Source of the DNA: an uncultured Geobacteraceae bacterium
GTDB taxonomy: Bacteria; Desulfobacterota; Desulfuromonadia; Geobacterales; Pseudopelobacteraceae
Reading direction: 5' to 3'
DNA length: 49,708 bases
Assembly (NCBI GenBank): GCA_903925005.1
Contig: CAIYDX010000119.1
Coordinates: 1 to 49,708, forward strand
Positions 43,384 to 49,708 of this stretch are shown here, one piece after another (position 1 is the first letter of the stretch; each line of letters begins with the position of its first letter). The position numbers and the translations under genes are program-made. The notes below the pieces were generated by a model. It searched no databases. It saw nothing but the letters and a program-made list of their open reading frames with translations, and was not told where the DNA came from.

Positions 43384-44073
43384 TTATTCGTGTCGTTCCG
43401 ACATTTTCTGCAGTTTGTCCATATGATGCACGACAACCCGGTTACCCTGCACTTCGATGATCCCTTCATCCTTCAGTTTCCGCAAGGTGCGAGATATCGT
43501 TTCACTGGCGGTTCCTAGACGGGAAGCCAGTTCACCCTTTTTGATCCCGAGATCGATATAGGTGATACCACCAAAACTGGTCGAACTTTCCGCCGCACGC
43601 CGCACGAGAAAGGAGGCGAGACGCGATGTCACGTCGGCAAAGGAGAGCTCCTCGATCTGGCGGGCAAACTGACGCAGCATCAGCGAAAGCGACACCACCA
43701 GGTTAAGAGCAAAGTTCGGATTATTACTCATCAGCTCCATGAAACCCTGGCGTGGAAGATAGAGCACCTCCCCCGCTTCAAGAGCGCGGGCTTCGGCCGG
43801 ATATTTGCCATCGCCGAAGAAAGCGGCTTCGGCAAACGTCTCGCGCGGCTTGACAAAATGAAGCACTTTCTCGCGGCCATCCGGCGACATCCGGCAGAGC
43901 TTGATGCTTCCGGTTACCAGCAGATAAAATCCGGTCGCCTCCTCCCCTTCACTGAACAGGGTTTCCCCCTTCCTGAATGTGCGGCGAACCGTAATGGCGG
44001 CCAGCGCGGAAAGATCGGAATCATTCAGCCCGGAGAAAATCAGCGGTTTTTTCAGTTGTTCAATAAGTTCCAT
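43384..44073 (-). CDS. Crp/Fnr family transcription regulator
   Basis: This 229-residue regulator has the cyclic-nucleotide-binding fold (FSGLNDSDLSALAAITVRRT, FRKGETLFSEGEEATGFYLL, then GSIKLCRMSPDGREKVLHFV) and a Crp-type helix-turn-helix (KKGELASRLGTASETISRTL, with RKLKDEGIIEVQG after it). There is no N-terminal cysteine cluster, so it is not an oxygen-sensing FNR; the signal is unknown. The ATG at 44073 follows AAGG; an in-frame GTG at 44097 is less likely. It lies between tkt and aroF on the same strand and is only 15 bp from aroF, so it may be cotranscribed with it. Confidence 0.92.
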   Translation of the reverse strand: MELIEQLKKPLIFSGLNDSDLSALAAITVRRTFRKGETLFSEGEEATGFYLLVTGSIKLCRMSPDGREKVLHFVKPRETFAEAAFFGDGKYPAEARALEAGEVLYLPRQGFMELMSNNPNFALNLVVSLSLMLRQFARQIEELSFADVTSRLASFLVRRAAESSTSFGGITYIDLGIKKGELASRLGTASETISRTLRKLKDEGIIEVQGNRVVVHHMDKLQKMSERHE

Positions 44074-44092
44074 AAGACCTTCATACAAAATA

Positions 44093-44171
44093 AACACAGA
44101 GCAACCAAGCGACAGAGAAAATAAAAATATTAATTCTTTTGTTTAACTTGGTTGCTCTGTTGCTCTGTGTT
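44093..44171. repeat. ACACAGAGCAAC inverted repeat with two alternative stems
   Basis: The left arm AACACAGAGCAAC (44093-44105) pairs perfectly over 13 bp with 44159-44171. The overlapping left segment CAGAGCAACCAAG (44097-44109) pairs perfectly over 13 bp with 44147-44159. The two hairpins share the left arm and exclude one another. It lies between tkt and the Crp/Fnr gene, and its left end overlaps the possible GTG start of the regulator. Similar sequences are dispersed in Geobacter-type genomes. Confidence 0.65.
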
Positions 44172-44179
44172 AAATGAGA

Positions 44180-46183
44180 TTATTTTTTCAAAAATGCCGC
44201 AATCTTTTCAGCCACCTGCGGCGTGGTGAATCCGAACTGTTCCGCCAGCACCTTGTCCGGGGCCGAAGCACCAAAATGTTCAATACCGATAAACAGCCCG
44301 TCACAGCCGATCAGGCGCCCCCATGATTCGCCCCGTCCGGCTTCAAAAGCCACGCGCGGAATGCCGGCCGGAAGTACCTGGCTGCGATATTCCTGCGGTT
44401 GAGCAGAGAAGGTTTCCAAACAGGGGACCGAAACGACACGGGCATTTATCCCCTGCGAAGCCAATAGAACAGTCGCCTCCGCCGCCACATGCAGTTCGGA
44501 ACCGCTGGCCATGATCACTACGTCGGGAGTGCCCGCCGGTGAAGAGACAACATACCCCCCTTTAAGCGCATCTTCCGGAGTAAACGTTGCAGCTCGGGCA
44601 ATCACCGGCAGTTTCTGACGGGTCAGGATCAGCGCGGTCGGGCCGCCATACTGCAGGGCAGCCTGCCATGCCATCGCGGTCTCTGTGCCATCAGCCGGAC
44701 GGATAACCTGCAGGCCGGGGATCAGACGCAGCGAAGCAACATGTTCGATAGGCTGGTGCGTCGGACCGTCTTCGCCGACAAAGAAGGAGTCATGGGTGAA
44801 TATAAAGAGCGATTGCAGCTTCATCAGGGCCGAGAGCCTGATCGACGGACGGCAGTAGTCGGAGAACACGAGAAATGTAGCACCGTAAGGGATGAAACAG
44901 CCGTAGAGCGCCATGCCGTTTACGACCGCACCCATGGCATGTTCGCGAACGCCGAAGTGCAGGTTACGCCCACCGAAATTTCCGGCCTGAACCGAGGCTG
45001 CCCCTTTGATATCGCTGTTGTTGGAAGGGGAAAGGTCGGCGGAACCACCCACCAGAGCCGGTATCAGTGCGGCGGCCTTCTGCAGGACCGCTCCCGACAG
45101 CGAGCGGGTTGCGCCATCTTTTCCGGCCACTGCCGCGAGCAGTTCTTCCGCAAGTGTGGCGGGCAGATGTTTATGCCACATTTCGTCCCACATCTTCGAC
45201 TTTTCCGGATTAGCTGCATGCCAGACTTCAAAACCACGCTGCCAGGCGGAATACTTCTGTTTCAACTCATCGATCCGCAGCTGACAGATATCGCGAACCT
45301 CCTGAGGAATTTCAAACGGGCCATGCGGCCATCCGAGATTGGCGCGTGTGGCGGCAATTTCGTCCGCACCGAGCGGTGAGCCGTGGGCGCCGGATGACCC
45401 CTGACACTTGGGGCTGCCGAAGGCTATATGGGTAGTGGCAATAATAATCGACGGGCGGTCCTTGTCGGCCTTGGCAGCCTCAATGGCGGCAATGATCTGT
45501 TCGTAATTGTGACCGTCAATTTCCTGCACATGCCATCCGCACGCGCCAAAGCGGCCGGCGACATTCTCCGACCAGGCCAGAGAGGTTTTACCTTCAATAG
45601 TAATACTGTTGCTGTCGTAAATGTAAACCAGATTCCCCAATTTCAAGTGACCGGCCAGCGCGGCCGCCTCATAACTGATCCCCTCCTGCAGATCGCCATC
45701 GCCGACAAGAGCATATACGGTATGATCGATCGGACTGAATTCGGCGGTATTGAAACGCTCCGCTGCCATTTTTGAAGCGAGAGCCATGCCGACGCCATTG
45801 GCAAAACCTTGTCCAAGCGGACCGGTAGTTACTTCAACCCCGACCGTATGGCCGAATTCCGGATGGCCGGGAGTTTTGCTCCCCCACTGACGGAAGTTCT
45901 TCAGCTCCTCCAGAGGCAGATCATAGCCGAACAGGTGCAGCAGCGAATAGAGCAGCATCGAACCATGGCCGGCTGAAAGGACAAATCGGTCACGATTCGG
46001 CCAGCTGGGATCTTCCGGGTTAAAGGAGAGGTAGTTGCCCCACAGAGCGAACGCACAGTCGGCAGCCCCCATCGGAAGACCGGGGTGACCGGAGTTTGCT
46101 TTTTCAACGGCATCTGCCGCAAGAAAACGGATGGCATCGGCACAGAGCCGGGCCTTGTCTGTGGGAATCATGATGTGTCGCAT
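44180..46183 (-). CDS. tkt: Transketolase
   Basis: Transketolase moves two-carbon ketol units between sugar phosphates in the pentose phosphate pathway, using thiamine diphosphate. The 667-residue protein has [20 protein letters not shown], the TPP site [31 protein letters not shown], the central [20 protein letters not shown] and the C-terminal domain ending [19 protein letters not shown]. The ATG at 46183 follows AAAGGA; an ATG at 46198 would add five residues. thiL, which makes the cofactor of this enzyme, lies immediately upstream (30 bp), a sensible grouping. Confidence 0.97.
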   Translation of the reverse strand: MRHIMIPTDKARLCADAIRFLAADAVEKANSGHPGLPMGAADCAFALWGNYLSFNPEDPSWPNRDRFVLSAGHGSMLLYSLLHLFGYDLPLEELKNFRQWGSKTPGHPEFGHTVGVEVTTGPLGQGFANGVGMALASKMAAERFNTAEFSPIDHTVYALVGDGDLQEGISYEAAALAGHLKLGNLVYIYDSNSITIEGKTSLAWSENVAGRFGACGWHVQEIDGHNYEQIIAAIEAAKADKDRPSIIIATTHIAFGSPKCQGSSGAHGSPLGADEIAATRANLGWPHGPFEIPQEVRDICQLRIDELKQKYSAWQRGFEVWHAANPEKSKMWDEMWHKHLPATLAEELLAAVAGKDGATRSLSGAVLQKAAALIPALVGGSADLSPSNNSDIKGAASVQAGNFGGRNLHFGVREHAMGAVVNGMALYGCFIPYGATFLVFSDYCRPSIRLSALMKLQSLFIFTHDSFFVGEDGPTHQPIEHVASLRLIPGLQVIRPADGTETAMAWQAALQYGGPTALILTRQKLPVIARAATFTPEDALKGGYVVSSPAGTPDVVIMASGSELHVAAEATVLLASQGINARVVSVPCLETFSAQPQEYRSQVLPAGIPRVAFEAGRGESWGRLIGCDGLFIGIEHFGASAPDKVLAEQFGFTTPQVAEKIAAFLKK

Positions 46184-46212
46184 GGAAGTTCCTTTCATCT
46201 GGGTATATTGAA

Positions 46213-47265
46213 CTATGTGAAATGGTTAAAACCTTCAACTTGAACGCAATATTTGCTGCCATCCGGTTTGACGACAGTCACCCCGGGTAAGCTTGCTACT
46301 ATACCAATACGTGTCACCTCAATGCCACACTTTTTCATACAGTCGATAATTTTTTTCCGGTTCGAGCGGTGGGAGGTGAAGCAGAGTTCGTAATCTTCCC
46401 CCCCGGAAAGCGCCAGTTGATATGGGACAGCGGGCAGACCTGCAGTGTGTCTGCGGAAGTCACCGGAAAGCGGGATATCCTCAAGAAAGATACATCCACC
46501 GACACCCGACTGTTCGGCAATATGGCCGTAATCAGCCAGGACGCCATCACTGACGTCGATCATGGCGGTCACCAATTTCGTTTCGGCCAGTGTCAGAGCG
46601 GCCGCAACCCGTGGATTCGGGTCGAGCAGGCGGTTAATAAGGAAGTCAACCCCATCCCCACCCTGACCCTCCCCTTGAAAGGGAGGGGATTTTACAACTC
46701 CTCCCACTTCAAGCTCCACCAACTTCAAACCAAGCGCCGCATCTCCCAATGTACCGGTCACCCAGATGTCGTCGTCAGGGAGCGCCCCGGAGCGGCGCAC
46801 AATCCGGTCAGGCAGCTGCTCGCCCATGATCGTGACGGAAATGATCAAACCGGCTCGTGACGAGCAGGTGTCACCACCGATCAGGACAACCCGGTTCTCC
46901 GACGCCATCGCCAGAAACCCGCGCATAAAGTCATCGACAAAATCAAGAGGTAGATCGGATGGAATAGCAAGAGAGAGAAGCGCCCAGCGCGGAATGCCCC
47001 CCATGGCGGCAATGTCGGAAATACTTACGGCCAGTGATTTGCGCCCCAGACGGTAGGGATCATGCCAGGCAAGGCGGAAATGGATATCCTCCAGCAGCAT
47101 ATCGGTGGAGGTCAAAAGCTGCATACCTGCTGAAAGCGCGGTCACCGCGGCGTCATCCCCGATACCGGTAATAACGCTCTCATGCGTCCGGACTCCGGCG
47201 GCAATGCGGGAGATCAAGCCGAATTCGCCAAGATTGAAAAGCGCGGTTGATGATGAATGGGGCAC
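46213..47265 (-). CDS. thiL: Thiamine-monophosphate kinase, with an in-frame repeat insertion
   Basis: ThiL phosphorylates thiamine monophosphate to thiamine diphosphate. The 350-residue protein has [88 protein letters not shown] and [12 protein letters not shown], the normal ThiL motifs. Between [16 protein letters not shown] and [13 protein letters not shown] lies an odd stretch, [18 protein letters not shown] (about residues 189-206), encoded by a palindromic C/G-rich repeat (46648-46695). This falls in a loop that varies in length in ThiL, so the enzyme may well remain active. Its 3' end is 30 bp from tkt. Confidence 0.93.
   Translation of the reverse strand: MPHSSSTALFNLGEFGLISRIAAGVRTHESVITGIGDDAAVTALSAGMQLLTSTDMLLEDIHFRLAWHDPYRLGRKSLAVSISDIAAMGGIPRWALLSLAIPSDLPLDFVDDFMRGFLAMASENRVVLIGGDTCSSRAGLIISVTIMGEQLPDRIVRRSGALPDDDIWVTGTLGDAALGLKLVELEVGGVVKSPPFQGEGQGGDGVDFLINRLLDPNPRVAAALTLAETKLVTAMIDVSDGVLADYGHIAEQSGVGGCIFLEDIPLSGDFRRHTAGLPAVPYQLALSGGEDYELCFTSHRSNRKKIIDCMKKCGIEVTRIGIVASLPGVTVVKPDGSKYCVQVEGFNHFT
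46648..46695. repeat. Palindromic repeat inserted in the thiL coding frame
   Basis: The 48-bp segment contains ACCCCATCCCCACCCTGACC and then CCCTCCC/GGGAGGG arms (46667-46673 with 46681-46687, 7-nt loop). Its base composition, strongly strand-biased C/G runs, differs from the surrounding gene. It resembles dispersed intergenic repeats seen in many Geobacter-type genomes. Here it is translated in frame as [15 protein letters not shown] without a stop. Confidence 0.75.
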
Positions 47266-47444
47266 GGTCTAATCGATTCTCTATATATCTAAATTGGTAC
47301 GGCGGCTTGCATTGTAGCGCACCGGTCTTTAATGGCAAGCAAAAACCATTGCACGCGGGTCATGAAATAATGTTGCAACGGTCGGACTGATATGCTAGCT
47401 TTTACGGGTTTACATACACTTAACGCAATCAAAAGGAGCTTTAC

Positions 47445-48386
47445 GTGAAAATCATTACCTCAACGAAACTGTTTACAGCTACCCTCTGCGTGGCTGCACT
47501 TGTAGGCTGTCAGGGGGGCGGGGCAAAACTGGAAGGGAAAAAAGAGGGTAAGGTTTTAGCTGAAGTCAATAGCGGCAGCATCACCACCGGCGATTTTGAC
47601 CGCGAGCTAAAAAACCTGCCCGAGTATCTTAAGGCAATGGCCGACACCCCCCAGGGGCGCAAAGAGATGCTGGATACCATGGTCATCCGCGAACTGATTC
47701 TGCAGCAGGCTTCTAAAGACGGCCTCGACAAGAGCTCCGAAATCGAGGAGAAACTGCAGGATCTCAAAAAACGCTTGATCGTGGAATCGTTCCTCAAGAA
47801 GAAGGTCGAGGCTGAATCCAAAGTTTCCGATGAAGATATGAAAAAATTCTATGAGCAGAACAAAGACAAATTCAAGACAGGCGAGCAGATCAAAGCCAGT
47901 CACATTCTAGTAAAAACAGAAAAAGAGGCCAAAGAGATTCAGGCGCAGCTTAAAGCCGGCGGAAATTTCGAGGAACTGGCCAAGAAAAGCTCGGTTGACT
48001 CATCGTCCGCCAAAGGTGGCGATCTCGGATGGTTTGGAAAAGGGAATATGGTGCCGGCATTCGAAAAAGCGGCTCTCGCACTTAAAGAAGGGCAAATTTC
48101 CGATGTTGTTAAATCTGATTTCGGTTACCACATTATCAAGCTGACCGGAAAACGTGCAGCAGGCATCCGCCCCTTTGATGAGGTAAAAGAGCAGATCAAG
48201 GGCGCTATCTTGCCAACCAAGCAGCAGGAAATTTTCCAGAAGATCAAGGAAGAGCTGAAGAAAACCGCCAAGATCACCGTCAAGGAAGATGTGCTAAACG
48301 GCATCGGTGGCAAGAAGGAAGAACCTAAAGCAGATGAGAAAAAACCTGCTGAACCTTCCAAACCGGCTGCTGCAGAGAAAAAATAA
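47445..48386 (+). CDS. Parvulin-type peptidyl-prolyl isomerase, lipoprotein (PrsA/SurA-like)
   Basis: This 313-residue protein is a periplasmic foldase. It has a lipoprotein signal with lipobox LVGC (Cys22), a SurA/PrsA-type N-terminal helical domain (TTGDFDRELKNLPEYLKAMA, MVIRELILQQASKDGLDKSS), and one parvulin domain (IKASHILVKTEKEAKEIQAQ, GGDLGWFGKGNMVPAFEKAA, FGYHIIKLTGKR). The C-terminal tail is Lys/Glu/Pro-rich. The start ATG-equivalent is a GTG at 47445 with AAAAGGAG upstream. A hairpin separates it from a second foldase of the same type, so the two are probably a duplicated pair with separate output levels. Confidence 0.93.
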   Translation: MKIITSTKLFTATLCVAALVGCQGGGAKLEGKKEGKVLAEVNSGSITTGDFDRELKNLPEYLKAMADTPQGRKEMLDTMVIRELILQQASKDGLDKSSEIEEKLQDLKKRLIVESFLKKKVEAESKVSDEDMKKFYEQNKDKFKTGEQIKASHILVKTEKEAKEIQAQLKAGGNFEELAKKSSVDSSSAKGGDLGWFGKGNMVPAFEKAALALKEGQISDVVKSDFGYHIIKLTGKRAAGIRPFDEVKEQIKGAILPTKQQEIFQKIKEELKKTAKITVKEDVLNGIGGKKEEPKADEKKPAEPSKPAAAEKK

Positions 48387-48423
48387 CATCCGTCGGACTT
48401 AACGCTGACAAGTTTTGAATAGA

Positions 48424-48466
48424 TCAAAACCGGAAGTGCGGGAGTGTCTCCCCCTTCCGGTTTTGA
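48424..48466 (+). terminator. Strong hairpin between the two foldase genes
   Basis: A perfect 13-bp stem (TCAAAACCGGAAG at 48424-48436 with 48454-48466) contains an inner GGGAG/CTCCC helix. The right arm ends GGTTTTGA, so a short T tract is part of the stem. It would end or attenuate transcription from the first foldase gene; the second gene starts 26 bp beyond. Confidence 0.65.
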
Positions 48467-48492
48467 CATCCACGTAAGAAAAGAGTTCAACT

Positions 48493-49566
48493 ATGAAGCG
48501 ACGTACTATGGGTGCAGTTACAACCGTTCTGGCTCTGCTTCTGCTCGGCGGATGCGCCGGCAATGACACATCTGTCACCAAGGGAGCGCTGCCGGCAACA
48601 GTCAAGGCTGAACAGGCACCCTCCGCCACAAGCGGTCCTGCAAAACCCAAAATTGTAACAAACGCCATTGTCGCATTTGTTAACGACGAGATCATTACCC
48701 TGCATAATGTCAGCCTTGAAGCGCAGCCCGCCTTAAGCGAGTCTGAGAAGAAGGGGAGTTTGGACGCCGCGGCACGAAGTAAAATTCTCCGCGCGGCCCT
48801 TGATCGACTGATTGAAAAGAAACTGACCGAACAAAAAATCAGAGAGCTGAATATCAAGGTGTCCGAGGAAGAAATTCGTCAATCTATCGATGACGTGCGC
48901 AAGCAGAACCATATTCCTTCCCAAGAGGCATTGCTGGCGGCCCTGACCAGCCAGGGACTTACCTTTGAACAGTACCGGACCCAACTCCAGGAACAGATAG
49001 AAAAGCTGAAGCTTGTGAGCATGGAAGTTCGCGCCAAGGTTCAGGTTGGCGAAACCGAGATGCGGAACTATTATACAGCCAACCTGGCAAAATATACCGA
49101 GGAAGAGAGTTTCCGGGCTCGGCACATTTTTTTTAAGGCTGGAGAAAAGTCATCTCCTGATGAAAAACAACGCTCCAGAGCCACAGCCATCGCCGTCTTG
49201 TCTGAAGCAAAAGGTGGCAAAGACTTTGCCCAACTGGCAATAAAATTCTCTGAAGACCCGGCAGCACGTAAGGATGGCGGCGATTTGGGAAGTTTCAAAA
49301 AAGGGGATATGCAGCCAGATCTGGAAAAGGCCATCCTCTCCCTGAAGCCGGGCGAGGTTAGTGATCTGATAACGACACCAATCGGATTTCACATCATCAA
49401 ACTGGAAGCTCGGGTTGCGGGCGTGACCAAATCCTTTGAAAGTGTCAAAGCGGAGATTGAAGAATTTCTCTATCGCAATAAGTCGGAAGAACGTTTCAAC
49501 CAATGGGCCAAGGAACTGCGCAGCAAGGCAAATATTGAAATCAAAAATCTGGACGGTCTGCTGTAA
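48493..49566 (+). CDS. SurA-like parvulin peptidyl-prolyl isomerase, lipoprotein
   Basis: This 357-residue protein has a lipoprotein signal (LALLLLGGC, Cys21), a short Ala/Pro/Thr linker, a SurA N-terminal domain (NAIVAFVNDEIITLHNVSLE, LDRLIEKKLTEQKIRELNIK, LLAALTSQGLTFEQYRTQLQ) and one parvulin domain (FRARHIFFKAGEKSSPDEKQ, GGDLGSFKKGDMQPDLEKAI, IGFHIIKLEAR). It is closer to SurA than its upstream neighbour. SurA-type proteins fold outer-membrane proteins; anchoring to a membrane lipid is the main difference from classical SurA. No ribosome site beyond AAGAAAAGAG is visible. A GTAGGGGCG repeat follows 45 bp downstream. Confidence 0.93.
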   Translation: MKRRTMGAVTTVLALLLLGGCAGNDTSVTKGALPATVKAEQAPSATSGPAKPKIVTNAIVAFVNDEIITLHNVSLEAQPALSESEKKGSLDAAARSKILRAALDRLIEKKLTEQKIRELNIKVSEEEIRQSIDDVRKQNHIPSQEALLAALTSQGLTFEQYRTQLQEQIEKLKLVSMEVRAKVQVGETEMRNYYTANLAKYTEEESFRARHIFFKAGEKSSPDEKQRSRATAIAVLSEAKGGKDFAQLAIKFSEDPAARKDGGDLGSFKKGDMQPDLEKAILSLKPGEVSDLITTPIGFHIIKLEARVAGVTKSFESVKAEIEEFLYRNKSEERFNQWAKELRSKANIEIKNLDGLL

Positions 49567-49611
49567 TACAAAATATTCCTGATTGGTACCGATCTTCCGC
49601 CAAAGACAGAA

Positions 49612-49700
49612 TGTAGGGGCGTACCCGGTGGGTCGCCCTGGCGCAACATCCGCCATTGCGGCCCATGGCAACAGGGCGAGCCAACGGCGTCGCCCCTACA
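49612..49700. repeat. GTAGGGGCG palindromic element, copy 3
   Basis: An 89-bp unit starts TGTAGGGGCGTACCCGGTGG and ends CGTCGCCCCTACA, with inner GGGTCGCCCTG and CAGGGCGAGCC segments, so it has the same outer arms and branched plan as the copy at 23262-23349. It follows the SurA-like gene at the window edge. Confidence 0.78.
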
Positions 49701-49708
49701 GAATCAAA

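Noticed and set aside
47266..47444. TPP riboswitch upstream of thiL
   Set aside because: The 180-bp divergent gap has no THI-box pattern; thiL is not usually riboswitch-controlled in any case.

Overview
The window reads as chromosome from a Geobacter-like member of the Desulfuromonadia (Geobacterales). The evidence is the gene content: an anaerobe-type cobalamin cluster with a CobJ-CobQ fusion, a cheW-cheA-cheR-HDOD-cheB chemotaxis operon, many chemoreceptors and PAS hybrid kinases, a tiny membrane-anchored di-heme cytochrome, an hrcA-grpE-dnaK-dnaJ operon with a CIRCE operator, and dispersed palindromic GTAGGGGCG and ACACAGAGCAAC repeats. No rRNA, prophage or CRISPR array is visible. The species cannot be fixed from the sequence alone.

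Layout. 1-1099: 3' part of glgC, closed by a strong hairpin. 1183-5534 (minus): cobalamin genes cobJ-cobQ fusion, cbiB and cobD, overlapping one another. 5567-7803 (minus): a sigma-54 response regulator and a lytic transglycosylase without a signal peptide, a flagella-type pair. 8057-13477 (plus): the chemotaxis operon, ending at a very strong hairpin shared with the convergent prfC operon (13541-15358). 15380-20227 (minus): a DoxX protein, a chemoreceptor paired with a secreted single-Cache protein, a PH-domain protein and tRNA-Arg(CCG). 20446-23266 (plus): coaE, an RNA methyltransferase and ylqF. 23356-28910 (minus): di-heme cytochrome, small membrane protein and the heat-shock operon. 29043-29567 (minus): a DUF523 protein. 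29878-35380 (plus): chemoreceptor with a divergent signalling tip, hybrid histidine kinase and MBL-fold hydrolase, closely spaced. 35458-35925: a DUF2442/HTH protein with a palindrome in its promoter region. 36042-38432 (minus): a decayed locus broken by a RAYT transposase element that has its own imperfect inverted ends. 38688-39692: an M23 peptidase. 40136-42052 (plus): glycerate kinase and wrbA. 42083-47265 (minus): thiL, tkt, a Crp/Fnr regulator, aroF and a probable 6S RNA with promoter and terminator. 47445-49566 (plus): two parvulin-type lipoprotein foldases, followed by another GTAGGGGCG element at the window edge.

The best candidates for novelty are small: a probable 6S RNA after aroF; a palindromic repeat inserted in frame in thiL; a ylqF stop codon supplied by a mobile repeat; a RAYT element that cuts a gene 3 bp after its operon partner; a stand-alone secreted Cache protein paired with a Cache-less chemoreceptor; and a receptor-hybrid kinase-MBL hydrolase module whose receptor has lost the usual CheA/trimer contact residues. 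I see no large, clearly undescribed system. All function calls rest on recognising protein families by eye; no database search was run.
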